Below the pieces are notes generated by a model that saw only the letters and a program-made list of their open reading frames with translations, ran no database searches and was not told the origin of the DNA. A stretch of DNA of 38,981 nucleotides from JANNWF01 sp052390415. GTDB lineage: Bacteria; Pseudomonadota; Gammaproteobacteria; Xanthomonadales; Xanthomonadaceae. How positions within the stretch are numbered: position 1 is the stretch's first letter; each line of letters starts with the position of its first letter. The translations under genes and the position numbers were made by a program. Below, in pieces: positions 26,818-33,643 of the stretch. The stretch spans positions 1 to 38,981 of the forward strand of contig JBQTGY010000141.1 of the NCBI GenBank assembly GCA_052390415.1, in the 5' to 3' direction.

Positions 26818-27498
26818 ATGACCCACTTGTTGATTGCCGACGACCATCCGCTGTATCGCATCGCGCTGACCCAAGCCGTGCGCGGTTTGTTGCCCGACGC
26901 ACAGGTCGATGAAGCCGACAGCCTGGCCACCGCCCGCGCCTGCTTGTTGGCCAACCCCGGCATCGACCTGGTTCTGCTGGATCTGCATATGCCCGACAGT
27001 TTCGGGCTGATGGGCTTGGCCGCGTTGCGTGCCGAGTTTCCGAGCGTCGCGGTGGCGATGATCTCGGCCCACGATGATTCGCAGACAGTGGCTCGCGCTT
27101 TCACCTACGGCGCCGCTGGTTTTATTCCCAAACGCGCCGACATGGCCCAGTTGCAGGCAGCGCTTCGAGCCTTGCTCGCCTGCGAAACCTGGCCACCGCA
27201 CGGCTCAGCCAGCAGTGCCCAGGCGGCAAAATCCAAGGGCTCGGAGGGCGATCAAGACCGTCTGTTGGCAACCCGATTGGCAAGCTTGACCCCACAACAA
27301 TTCCGCGTGCTGGAGCGAATCAGCCAGGGCCGCCTGAACAAGCAGATCGCCGACACGCTGAACATCAGCGAACGCACGGTCAAGGCGCACGTCAGCGTGA
27401 TCTTCGAAAAGCTGGGTGTGCGCAATCGGACTCAGGCAGGCCTGCTGTTACGCCGCCTTGATGTGCTTGATCCAACCCGGCAGGTGGATGACGACTAG
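26818..27498 (+). CDS. LuxR/NarL-type response regulator (CrbR/ErdR-like)
   Basis: The 226-residue protein has a receiver domain (1-120) with the acidic pocket D8/D9, phospho-acceptor D55 in LLDLHMPDS, a SAHDD segment and the conserved lysine in FIPKRAD. A linker leads to a LuxR-type helix-turn-helix (about 155-218: LTPQQFRVLERISQGRLNKQ, then ADTLNISERTVKAHV). Receiver plus LuxR output matches CrbR/ErdR, the partner of SSS-hybrid kinases. Such a kinase sits at 18801-22175, and no other orphan kinase is in the window. It is divergent from ppc. The final codon and stop (GAC TAG) coincide with the left end of the MITE-like element, so the last residues (QVDDD) may be set by the insertion. There is no ribosome-binding site, and a -10-like TAGTCT lies seven bases upstream, so the message may be leaderless. 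Confidence 0.92.
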   Translation: MTHLLIADDHPLYRIALTQAVRGLLPDAQVDEADSLATARACLLANPGIDLVLLDLHMPDSFGLMGLAALRAEFPSVAVAMISAHDDSQTVARAFTYGAAGFIPKRADMAQLQAALRALLACETWPPHGSASSAQAAKSKGSEGDQDRLLATRLASLTPQQFRVLERISQGRLNKQIADTLNISERTVKAHVSVIFEKLGVRNRTQAGLLLRRLDVLDPTRQVDDD

Positions 27499-27662
27499 TG
27501 GGCTGTAACGAATGAAGCGGAAGTGGGATCGCGACGGGATGGGCGAGATGGACGCCGCTCCGGAGCGAGGCCAATAGCCAAAGCTATTGGCGGAGTGAGG
27601 AGCAAGTCCAGCGCGGCCAGACCGAGCGAGCTACTTTCGATTTGTCCGTTACAGTCCACCAG
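27495..27662 (+). repeat. MITE-like terminal-inverted-repeat element, copy 2 (complete)
   Basis: The 168-base element begins CTAGTGGGCTGTAACG. It ends with the inverted counterpart CGTTACAGTCCACCAG (two mismatches over 16). Weaker pairing extends to about 32 bases per end, as GGAAGTGG faces CTACTTTC. The centre carries the 9+4+9 hairpin described for copy 1. Apart from one base it equals the 156 bases at the window start. It has the same orientation and a similar position, here 89 bases upstream of hflK. No clear target-site duplication is visible. The left end contains the TAG stop of the response regulator. Confidence 0.85.
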
Positions 27663-27751
27663 GCCGCAGTCACAACGGACGATCGCCAGCGTCGTGGCGA
27701 CTATCCGCAGCGGGTAAGCTGCGCCCACTGTCGTATCCAGGAGTAGCTGTC

Positions 27752-28789
27752 ATGGCGCAAACCCGCAGCGGACGCAATCCGCTCTTTGCCGTTTTCTCAA
27801 ACGCGACCGGAGGCGGAGCAAGACCACCGGCCGGTGTGCCCAGGTTGCCGGGATTTGCATTTGGCGCGATCGCCGTCGGCATTTTTGGCGTGTGGGGCGT
27901 GCTCAGCAGTTATTACACCGTGCAGCCGGAAGAGCGCGCGGTGGTCAAACGTTTCGGCGCGGTCAGCAAGGTCACCGATCCCGGTCTGCACTTCAAATTG
28001 CCGTTTGGCATCGATCAAGTACAGATCGTCGCCACCGAGCGGGTGTTGAAGCAGGAGTTCGGATTTCGCACCGCCGGCGGCGATCAACGTACCGAATATT
28101 CGGCGGAAGATTTTCCGGATGAGTCGCTGATGCTGTCTGGCGACCTCAACATCATCGATGTCGAATGGGTGGTGCAGTACCGCATTTCCGACCCGATGAA
28201 GTTTCTGTATTCGATGCGCGAGCCGACCGGCACGTTGCGAGATGTCTCCGAATCAGTGATGCGGCGGGCGGTGGGCAATCGTCTGGGCAGCGAAGTGTTG
28301 ACCACGGCGCGTGTCGAGATTTCGACGTTTGTGCGCGATGAAACGCAGAAAGCCTTGAATGCGTTTGAGGCCGGAATCCAGGTGGTGACCGTGGAATTGC
28401 AGGACGTGGTTCCACCCGCCGCCGTGCAACCCGCGTTCAACGAGGTCAACGAAGCGCGGCAAGAACGCGAGCGCATGATCAACGAAGCGACCAAACAACA
28501 GAATCAGGAAATTCCGCGGGCCCGCGGCAATGCCAATCGCGTCATCTCCCAAGCTGAAGGTTATGCCACCGAGCGCGTCAACCAGGCGCTGGGTGAAACC
28601 GCGCGCTTCCGCTCGATTCTGGCCGAATACCGACTCGCGCCCGAAGTCACTCGCACCCGCATGTACCTGGAAACCATGAAGGACGTGCTGCCGACCGTGG
28701 GTTCGGTGGTAGTCGTGCAGAAAGGCCAGGTGCCGCCGCTGCCGTTACTGAACTTGCGCAATGCGCAGCCGGCCAAACAGGAGAACTGA
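27752..28789 (+). CDS. hflK: HflK, subunit of the HflKC modulator of FtsH
   Basis: The 345-residue protein has a short cytoplasmic N-terminus, one membrane helix (about 32-55, FGAIAVGIFGVWGVLSSYY) and a large periplasmic SPFH/prohibitin domain (about 58-250: TVQPEERAVVKRFG and GLHFKLPFGIDQV). A long coiled coil with EARQERERMINEATKQQNQE and a C-terminal part ending in SVVVVQKGQVPPLP follow. It forms a cage with HflC around FtsH and restrains its proteolysis of membrane proteins. ATG 27752 is set by AGGAG at 27739-27743, eight bases upstream. The gap to hflC is one base, so they form an operon. The upstream end of the operon is separated from the response regulator by the MITE-like element, which may carry or disrupt promoter signals. 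Confidence 0.95.
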   Translation: MAQTRSGRNPLFAVFSNATGGGARPPAGVPRLPGFAFGAIAVGIFGVWGVLSSYYTVQPEERAVVKRFGAVSKVTDPGLHFKLPFGIDQVQIVATERVLKQEFGFRTAGGDQRTEYSAEDFPDESLMLSGDLNIIDVEWVVQYRISDPMKFLYSMREPTGTLRDVSESVMRRAVGNRLGSEVLTTARVEISTFVRDETQKALNAFEAGIQVVTVELQDVVPPAAVQPAFNEVNEARQERERMINEATKQQNQEIPRARGNANRVISQAEGYATERVNQALGETARFRSILAEYRLAPEVTRTRMYLETMKDVLPTVGSVVVVQKGQVPPLPLLNLRNAQPAKQEN

Positions 28790-28790
28790 G

Positions 28791-29732
28791 ATGAAACTTT
28801 CCCCCCTTCTGATTGGCGGTCTCGCGCTGGCGGCGTTCTTGATTTCCGACGCCACCTACGTTATCGACGAGGCCGAACAAGGCATCATCGTGCAGTTGGG
28901 TGAACCGGTGGGCGATGTCGTCAGCACGCCCGGCCTGCATTGGAAGAAACCATTCGTGCAGGAGGTCCGCCGCTACGACAAGCGCCTGCTGAACTGGGAT
29001 GGCGATGTCAGCCAGATTCCAACGCTGGGCCGCGAATTCGTGCTGGTCGATACTACCGGACGCTGGCGGATCAAGGATCCCTTGCAGTTCCTGCGTTCGG
29101 TGCGCGACGAACAAGGCGCGCGCACGCGCCTCGACGACATCATCGACTCGGCCGTGCGCGACATCGTGTCCGGCACCGATCTGGAAGAAATTGTCCGCTC
29201 GCGCGACTGGAACGTCGACGTAAAGGACCTTGAAGAGGAAGGCATCGCCCGCGCCGATGTGGACCTCGACAAGCCCAAGAAAGGACGCGAGCGCCTGGAA
29301 CAGGAAATGTTGGCCGCCGCGCAGCCGCGGGTGGAAGAACTCGGCATCGAATTGGTCGACGTGCGCATCAAGCGCATCAACTACATCGACAGCGTGCGCC
29401 GCCAGGTGGAATCGCGGATGGTGTCGGAACGGCAAAGCATCGCCGAACGTTTCCGCTCCGAAGGCCAGGGCCGCAGCCAGGAAATCCTCGGCCAGATGGA
29501 ACGCGAACTACGCACCATCACCTCCGAAGCCGAACGCCAAGCTGCAGAAATCCGCGGCAAGGCCGATGGCGAAGCGACCAAGATCTACGGCGAATCATTC
29601 GGCGCCGACCCGGAGTTTTTTGCCTTCCTGCGCACGCTGGAGACCTACAAGAGCATGGGTGAAAACACGACGTTGATGATTGACTCGCAGTCGGAGTTTT
29701 ATCGGTATCTGGAGTCGACGGATAAGCGGTGA
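28791..29732 (+). CDS. hflC: HflC, subunit of the HflKC modulator of FtsH
   Basis: The 313-residue partner of HflK has an N-terminal membrane anchor (about 3-22, LSPLLIGGLALAAFLISDA). The SPFH domain includes YVIDEAEQGIIVQLGEPVG, GLHWKKPFVQEVRRYDKRLL and the strand VDVRIKRINY. A Glu/Arg-rich coiled coil with SVRRQVESRMVSERQSIAER and a C-terminal segment ending LESTDKR follow. The start is ATG 28791, preceded by AGGAGAACTGAG, which overlaps the hflK stop. A longer frame starting at 28761 would run into hflK and is not needed. Length is close to E. coli HflC (334). It is followed by a 60-residue membrane protein. There is no DUF2065 or purA gene downstream, unlike the order in many gammaproteobacteria. 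Confidence 0.95.
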   Translation: MKLSPLLIGGLALAAFLISDATYVIDEAEQGIIVQLGEPVGDVVSTPGLHWKKPFVQEVRRYDKRLLNWDGDVSQIPTLGREFVLVDTTGRWRIKDPLQFLRSVRDEQGARTRLDDIIDSAVRDIVSGTDLEEIVRSRDWNVDVKDLEEEGIARADVDLDKPKKGRERLEQEMLAAAQPRVEELGIELVDVRIKRINYIDSVRRQVESRMVSERQSIAERFRSEGQGRSQEILGQMERELRTITSEAERQAAEIRGKADGEATKIYGESFGADPEFFAFLRTLETYKSMGENTTLMIDSQSEFYRYLESTDKR

Positions 29733-29794
29733 GGGGTGAGCAATCACTTGGGGACGGCACCTTGCCGTCACCGGTTTCCGCACGTGGAGTTTTC

Positions 29795-29977
29795 GTGGTG
29801 ATTCAATTCATTCGCGAAGTGATCGTCGACATTCTCTTCGAGTATGCCTTGCGCGTGCCGGGCTATTGCTTGGCACGCATATTCACACGCAATGTGCAGA
29901 TTGACGATTTCATTTGCGTCTTTCTAAGCCTGCTGATGTGGCTTGGCGTTCTGCTGGTTGCCGCGCAATTCGGCTAG
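29795..29977 (+). CDS. Small membrane protein (60 residues) downstream of hflC
   Basis: The frame begins at GTG 29795 (a second GTG follows immediately) with GGAG five bases upstream. It encodes an amphipathic start (IQFIREVIVDILFEYALRVP), a cysteine-containing middle and a C-terminal membrane helix (FLSLLMWLGVLLVAAQFG). I do not recognise the family. The hydrophobic pattern, the ribosome-binding site and its position 62 bases after hflC suggest a real gene, possibly of the same transcript. A role with HflKC is only a guess from position. The frame is open up to 29729, but that part reads as random sequence. Confidence 0.55.
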   Translation: MVIQFIREVIVDILFEYALRVPGYCLARIFTRNVQIDDFICVFLSLLMWLGVLLVAAQFG

Positions 29978-30111
29978 GGCGTGGGTGTACGTTGGGCAAG
30001 TTGGACGGCCAATGAACTTGTAGCCCCACAGTGGGTGGGATTCCAGCCTCGGCTTCCCTCGCATTGTTTTGGCTTTACGCACGAGACTAAGGCGAGCGAA
30101 GCGAAAGCTGG

Positions 30112-30163
30112 ATTCCGGCCTACGCCGGAATGACGAGACTCCCGGCCTACGCCGGAATGACGA
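30112..30163. repeat. REP-type palindromic repeat, two units
   Basis: Two direct copies of the 22-base unit beginning CCGGCCTACGCCGG lie at 30115-30136 and 30142-30163, 27 bases apart. The first is flanked so that ATTCCGG and CCGGAAT make a perfect 7-base stem (30112-30131). The position between convergent genes (small membrane protein and engB) is typical for such elements, which often protect 3' ends or end transcription. A degenerate related copy may begin near 30040. Confidence 0.8.
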
Positions 30164-30189
30164 AAACCCCGGCCGACCAGGCGCAGCGC

Positions 30190-30783
30190 TCAAACCCCCA
30201 ACCACCCCCGCAACACCAATCTCGCTTCATCCAGTCCACTGCCATCGGTGGCAGAAAACAGTTGCACGCCGGTGCGGTCGCTCAGCTCACGGCGCACTGC
30301 CAGCAGGGTTTGTGCTTGCGCACCGCGGCTGAGCTTGTCGGCTTTGGTCAAAAGCACATGGCCCGGCAACCCACGAGCGGCGGCGAAGGCCAACATCTGT
30401 TTGTCAAACTCCTTCATGGGATGACGGATGTCCATCACCACCACCAGCCCGCACAACGCCTGCCGGTGCATGAAGAAACCTTCCAGTACACCCTGCCAGT
30501 GTTCGCGCAAGGCCAGTGGCACTTTGGCGTAGCCGTAACCGGGCAGGTCCACCAGGTGCTTTTCGGGAGCGACCTCGAAATACACGAGCTGTTGCGTTCG
30601 ACCCGGGGTCTTGGAGGTTCGGGCCAATTTGCCTTGATCGCAGATCGCGTTGATGGCGCTCGACTTGCCGGCATTGGAGCGGCCGCAGATCGCGACTTCG
30701 CGACCGCTGTCGGGTGGCAAATGGATCAGCTCATGGGCGCTTTTGATGAAGCGCGCACGGCGCAAGGGATGGGCATCACTCAT
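30190..30783 (-). CDS. engB: EngB/YihA (YsxC) ribosome-biogenesis GTPase
   Basis: The 197-residue cytoplasmic GTPase is needed for large-subunit assembly in bacteria that have been tested. Motifs are in order: P-loop GRSNAGKS (34-41), the switch region TSKTPGRTQQL, DLPGYGYAK (79-87, G3) and TKAD (146-149, G4), then FSATDGSGLDE near the C-terminus (G5). The EngB-specific stretch after G3 (HWQGVLEGFF) is present. ATG 30783 was chosen because it begins the family's usual N-terminus (MSDAHPLRRARFIKSAHEL). A longer frame to 30852 would read into a hairpin. It is divergent from cytochrome c4 across a 267-base region full of palindromes, and its 3' end carries the REP-type repeat. Confidence 0.95.
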   Translation of the reverse strand: MSDAHPLRRARFIKSAHELIHLPPDSGREVAICGRSNAGKSSAINAICDQGKLARTSKTPGRTQQLVYFEVAPEKHLVDLPGYGYAKVPLALREHWQGVLEGFFMHRQALCGLVVVMDIRHPMKEFDKQMLAFAAARGLPGHVLLTKADKLSRGAQAQTLLAVRRELSDRTGVQLFSATDGSGLDEARLVLRGWLGV

Positions 30784-30831
30784 TGCTTCGTTGACCGGTC
30801 GACGGGACGGCGGGGATAATTCAAAGTCCTG

Positions 30832-30874
30832 ACTTTCCTGCGGCAGGGACACCAGCCCCCTGCCGCAGGAAAGT
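30832..30874. repeat. Perfect 17-base stem hairpin between engB and cytochrome c4
   Basis: ACTTTCCTGCGGCAGGG (30832-30848) and its exact reverse complement (30858-30874) flank a 9-base loop. It lies 49 bases upstream of the engB start and 177 bases before the cytochrome start. It has no U-tract in either direction. It may be a palindromic repeat element or a protective or regulatory hairpin in the 5' region of engB. Confidence 0.7.
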
Positions 30875-30884
30875 TGGGAGAGCG

Positions 30885-30935
30885 CTTACTCCCTAGCCCC
30901 TGCCCGACCCTCCCGAACATCGGGGAGGGAGTAAG
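30885..30935. repeat. 51-base inverted-repeat element
   Basis: CTTACTCCCT (30885-30894) and AGGGAGTAAG (30926-30935) are perfect inverted ends. Inside, CCCTCCCG and CGGGGAGGG form a second bulged stem. The make-up resembles the CCCTCTCC-type repeats of Lysobacterales. It stands directly next to the 17-base-stem hairpin, so the engB/cytochrome gap is mostly repeat DNA. Confidence 0.6.
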
Positions 30936-31050
30936 AGCCGAACATGCAAGCTTTGAACGTTAACAGAAATGCCAGCGGCCGCTTGAGTCTTGCCGCTTGC
31001 GTCCAGGACACGTTACGCGGTTGGCTGACTCTCGAATTTGGAGCAAGTGT

Positions 31051-31908
31051 ATGACCTTTCGCCGCATTCTCGGCCTCGCTGCCGTCCTGGTCGCAGCCAA
31101 TACCTTCGCTGCTGCCCAGGAAACGCCTGCTGCGGAAACGCCCGTCGCTGCTACGCCTGCTGCGGCGACGCCCGCCGCTGCCGCGCCTGCTGCCACCGAG
31201 CCTGCGGCAGCGGGAGGTGTACAGGTCGACGCAGTAGCAGAGTCGGCAGCCGCTGTCGCCAGCGAACTTACCGATGCGCACGGACCCGCGCAACCGGGCA
31301 ACGCCGAAGCCGGCGCGAGCAAGGCCAGCGCCTGTGCGGCATGTCATAGCACCGATGGCAATTCAGTCGACCCGCAATATCCCAAGCTGGCGGGTCAGCA
31401 CGAGCGCTACATCGCTCGTCACCTCGCGCTGTACAAGAGTGGTGAGCGCGAAAACGCGATCATGCTCGGCTTCGCAGCCGCCCTGAGCCCTCAAGACATG
31501 CGCGATGTCGGCGCTTACTTCGCCAGCAAGATCGCTTCCCCCGGCATGGCCGATGACAGCCTGATTGCGGAAGGCGACAACGCAGGGCGCAAGTACTATT
31601 CGGTCGGCGAAACGCTGTTTCGCAGCGGCGACGCCGAGCGCGGAATAGCCGCGTGCGCGGCTTGCCACGGCCCCGTTGGCAGAGGCAACCCGGGCCCGTC
31701 CTATCCGCAACTGGCCGGTCAACACGCCAACTACACCGCGACTCAGCTGAAGGCCTTTCGCAGCGGTGCAGTTTACGGCCGCGGCGACAACGCCAATGCC
31801 GTGATGATGGGCGTGGCCAAGTACCTGACTGATGAAGAGATTGGTTCGCTCGCCAGCTACATCGAAGGCCTGCATTTGGCGGCACCGGGAACTTCCTCCG
31901 CCCCTTGA
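31051..31908 (+). CDS. Cytochrome c4, dihaem periplasmic electron carrier
   Basis: The 285-residue protein has a signal peptide (MTFRRILGLAAVLVAANTFAAAQ). An Ala/Pro/Thr/Glu-rich stretch of roughly 35 residues (about 23-56) follows, then two cytochrome c domains with CAACH at 95-99 and 202-206. Repeated YPKLAGQH and YPQLAGQH segments follow each haem, and methionines in AIMLGFAAAL and AVMMGVAKYL are likely axial ligands. Cytochrome c4 passes electrons from the bc1 complex to terminal oxidases. The low-complexity stretch is unusually long for the family and may act as a tether. GGAG seven bases before ATG 31051 sets the start. It is followed by dsbA on the same strand with a 167-base gap containing a short hairpin. 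Confidence 0.93.
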   Translation: MTFRRILGLAAVLVAANTFAAAQETPAAETPVAATPAAATPAAAAPAATEPAAAGGVQVDAVAESAAAVASELTDAHGPAQPGNAEAGASKASACAACHSTDGNSVDPQYPKLAGQHERYIARHLALYKSGERENAIMLGFAAALSPQDMRDVGAYFASKIASPGMADDSLIAEGDNAGRKYYSVGETLFRSGDAERGIAACAACHGPVGRGNPGPSYPQLAGQHANYTATQLKAFRSGAVYGRGDNANAVMMGVAKYLTDEEIGSLASYIEGLHLAAPGTSSAP

Positions 31909-31937
31909 TGTCCAACGCACCCGCAGCTGATCGCAAC

Positions 31938-31955
31938 GGGCGCTCACGGGCGCCC
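31938..31955 (+). terminator. Possible terminator after cytochrome c4
   Basis: GGGCGC (31938-31943) and GCGCCC (31950-31955) form a 6-base stem, 30 bases after the stop codon, followed by the weakly T-rich GCTTCGTTT. Efficiency is uncertain. Confidence 0.35.
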
Positions 31956-32075
31956 GCTTCGTTTCCGGCTATCTCTGTTGCGTGTGGCCGCGTCTCACCG
32001 GGCTTTGGCCACTCAAGTTGCCCAGCAATTGATCCAAATTGACCATCATCACTTGACCGACTGGAGTTTTTGACC

Positions 32076-32711
32076 ATGCTGACCCGCCTGCTGGCCCTCG
32101 TTCTGCTCGGTGTTGCCACTGCGTGCAGCGCGCAAACCGCGCCTGCCGAAACCTTTACCGCTGGCACCGACTATTTCCTGATTGAGCCTTCGCAGCCGAC
32201 CAGCAGCGGCGACAAGATCGAGGTGTTGGAAGTCTTTGGCTACAGCTGCGGTCACTGCGCCAGCTTTGAACCGAAGATCGCGGCGTGGAAGAAGACGCTG
32301 GCTGACGATGTCTCGTTCAACTACATGCCGGCGATGTTCGGTGGCATCTGGGAAACCTTTGCACGCGCTTACTACACCGCCGAGACCATGGGCATTCTTG
32401 GCAAGACTCACGAAGCGATGTTCAAGGCCGTGCACGTCGACAAGTCCATTACTGCTGTTGAGGACATCCCGGCGTTCTATGCGGAGCACGGCGTCAACGC
32501 GGAAGAGTTTTCGGCAACGATGAACAGCTTTGCGGTCAACGCCAAGGTCGGTCGCTCACAGCAACAAGTGCCGCGCTACGGCGTCAGTTCAACGCCCACC
32601 ATGATCGTTGCCGGCAAGTACCGAATCGAGGCCAGCGGCCCGAATACGCATGAGCGCATGTTGCAAGTCGCCGATTTCCTGTTGGCCAAAGAGCGCGCTG
32701 CGGCGAAATAG
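32076..32711 (+). CDS. dsbA: DsbA-type periplasmic thiol:disulfide interchange protein
   Basis: The 211-residue protein has a signal sequence (MLTRLLALVLLGVATACSAQ) and a DsbA thioredoxin fold. The active site is C58-G-H-C61 (VFGYSCGHCASFEP) and the cis-proline is in GVSSTPTMIV. An inserted helical domain lies between them. It introduces disulfide bonds into exported proteins. A cysteine in the signal (ATAC) resembles a lipobox, but the -3 residue is alanine, so lipidation is uncertain. GGAG nine bases upstream supports ATG 32076. It lies after cytochrome c4 and directly before the endonuclease/phosphatase gene (21-base gap). Possible clients in this window include the CSS-EAL protein. Confidence 0.93.
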   Translation: MLTRLLALVLLGVATACSAQTAPAETFTAGTDYFLIEPSQPTSSGDKIEVLEVFGYSCGHCASFEPKIAAWKKTLADDVSFNYMPAMFGGIWETFARAYYTAETMGILGKTHEAMFKAVHVDKSITAVEDIPAFYAEHGVNAEEFSATMNSFAVNAKVGRSQQQVPRYGVSSTPTMIVAGKYRIEASGPNTHERMLQVADFLLAKERAAAK

Positions 32712-32732
32712 GCTCAATCTACCCGCCCGCAC

Positions 32733-33551
32733 GTGCCGCTGCTGGCGAGGAATGCGATTGACAGCGTCGCCAAGCCGCCTCGCGGCACGACGCTGTCGGT
32801 AGTCAGTGCCAATATTCAAGCGGGTGCCAGCACCCGCAGCTATCGCGATTACGTCAGTCGACCTTGGTCGCATGTATTGCCGCACCCCGAAAAGCGCAGC
32901 AATCTGGACATCATCGCGGGTGCGGCGCGGGCGTTCGATATTGTCGGTTTGCAAGAAACGGATCCTGGCTCCTTGCGATCGGGTTTTCTCAACCAGACCC
33001 ACTACCTGGCGGAAGCCGCAGGGTTCGAATACTGGAGCCATCAGTCCAACCGCAGCATCGGCGGCATCATGTCCAGTGCCAATGGCTTGCTCAGCCGCCG
33101 CCAACCCGATGAGGTACGCGACTACGCGCTGCCCGGGCGGGTCGCTGGAAGAGGCGTGCTCTGGGCACGTTATGGACATGGCACAGACGCGCTCATCGTG
33201 CTGATTTCGCACCTCTCCCTGGGCATGCGTTCGCGCGCCGACCAGCTCGGCTTCATCGTTGAGTTGCTCTCCGATGCGCCGCACGCGGTGTTCATGGGTG
33301 ACTTCAACTGCGAGGCGCAGGCCCCGGAAATGCGCCCGTTGTATGACCGTTGCGGTTTCGTCGCGCCGACCGAACGTTTGCCAAGTTTCCCCAGCTGGCA
33401 ACCACGCCGGGCCATTGACCACATTCTGGTGACGCCGGGTATCCAGGTACGTCGACGCTGGGTGTTGCCCGGCATGCTTTCTGACCACATCGCCGTGGCA
33501 GCCGAACTGGAATTGCCGAACTCATTGCAGCGACCTGATCACAGCGCGTGA
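32733..33551 (+). CDS. Endonuclease/exonuclease/phosphatase-family protein
   Basis: The 272-residue protein has the fold of DNase I-like metal-dependent phosphodiesterases. In order: VVSANIQAG (metal site), IVGLQETD (catalytic Glu), LIVLISHLSLG (His), VFMGDFNCEA (Asp/Asn pair), AIDHILV and MLSDHIAVAAEL (final His). No signal peptide is evident, so it is probably cytoplasmic. Substrate is unknown; DNA, nucleotides and phospholipid headgroups are all used by the family. GTG 32733 is the only start before the first motif that I can point to, but no ribosome-binding site supports it, so the N-terminus is uncertain. It follows dsbA closely and converges on the TauE gene with a 92-base gap. Confidence 0.85.
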   Translation: MPLLARNAIDSVAKPPRGTTLSVVSANIQAGASTRSYRDYVSRPWSHVLPHPEKRSNLDIIAGAARAFDIVGLQETDPGSLRSGFLNQTHYLAEAAGFEYWSHQSNRSIGGIMSSANGLLSRRQPDEVRDYALPGRVAGRGVLWARYGHGTDALIVLISHLSLGMRSRADQLGFIVELLSDAPHAVFMGDFNCEAQAPEMRPLYDRCGFVAPTERLPSFPSWQPRRAIDHILVTPGIQVRRRWVLPGMLSDHIAVAAELELPNSLQRPDHSA

Positions 33552-33643
33552 AGTCGGCTGGCAGAGCCACAGCGAGCGAGGGCCCGAAGGCAAGGCCCCG
33601 AGCAGCCGTTGCTGCCGTCGTTTCTGCCGCCATGCAATCGTCG

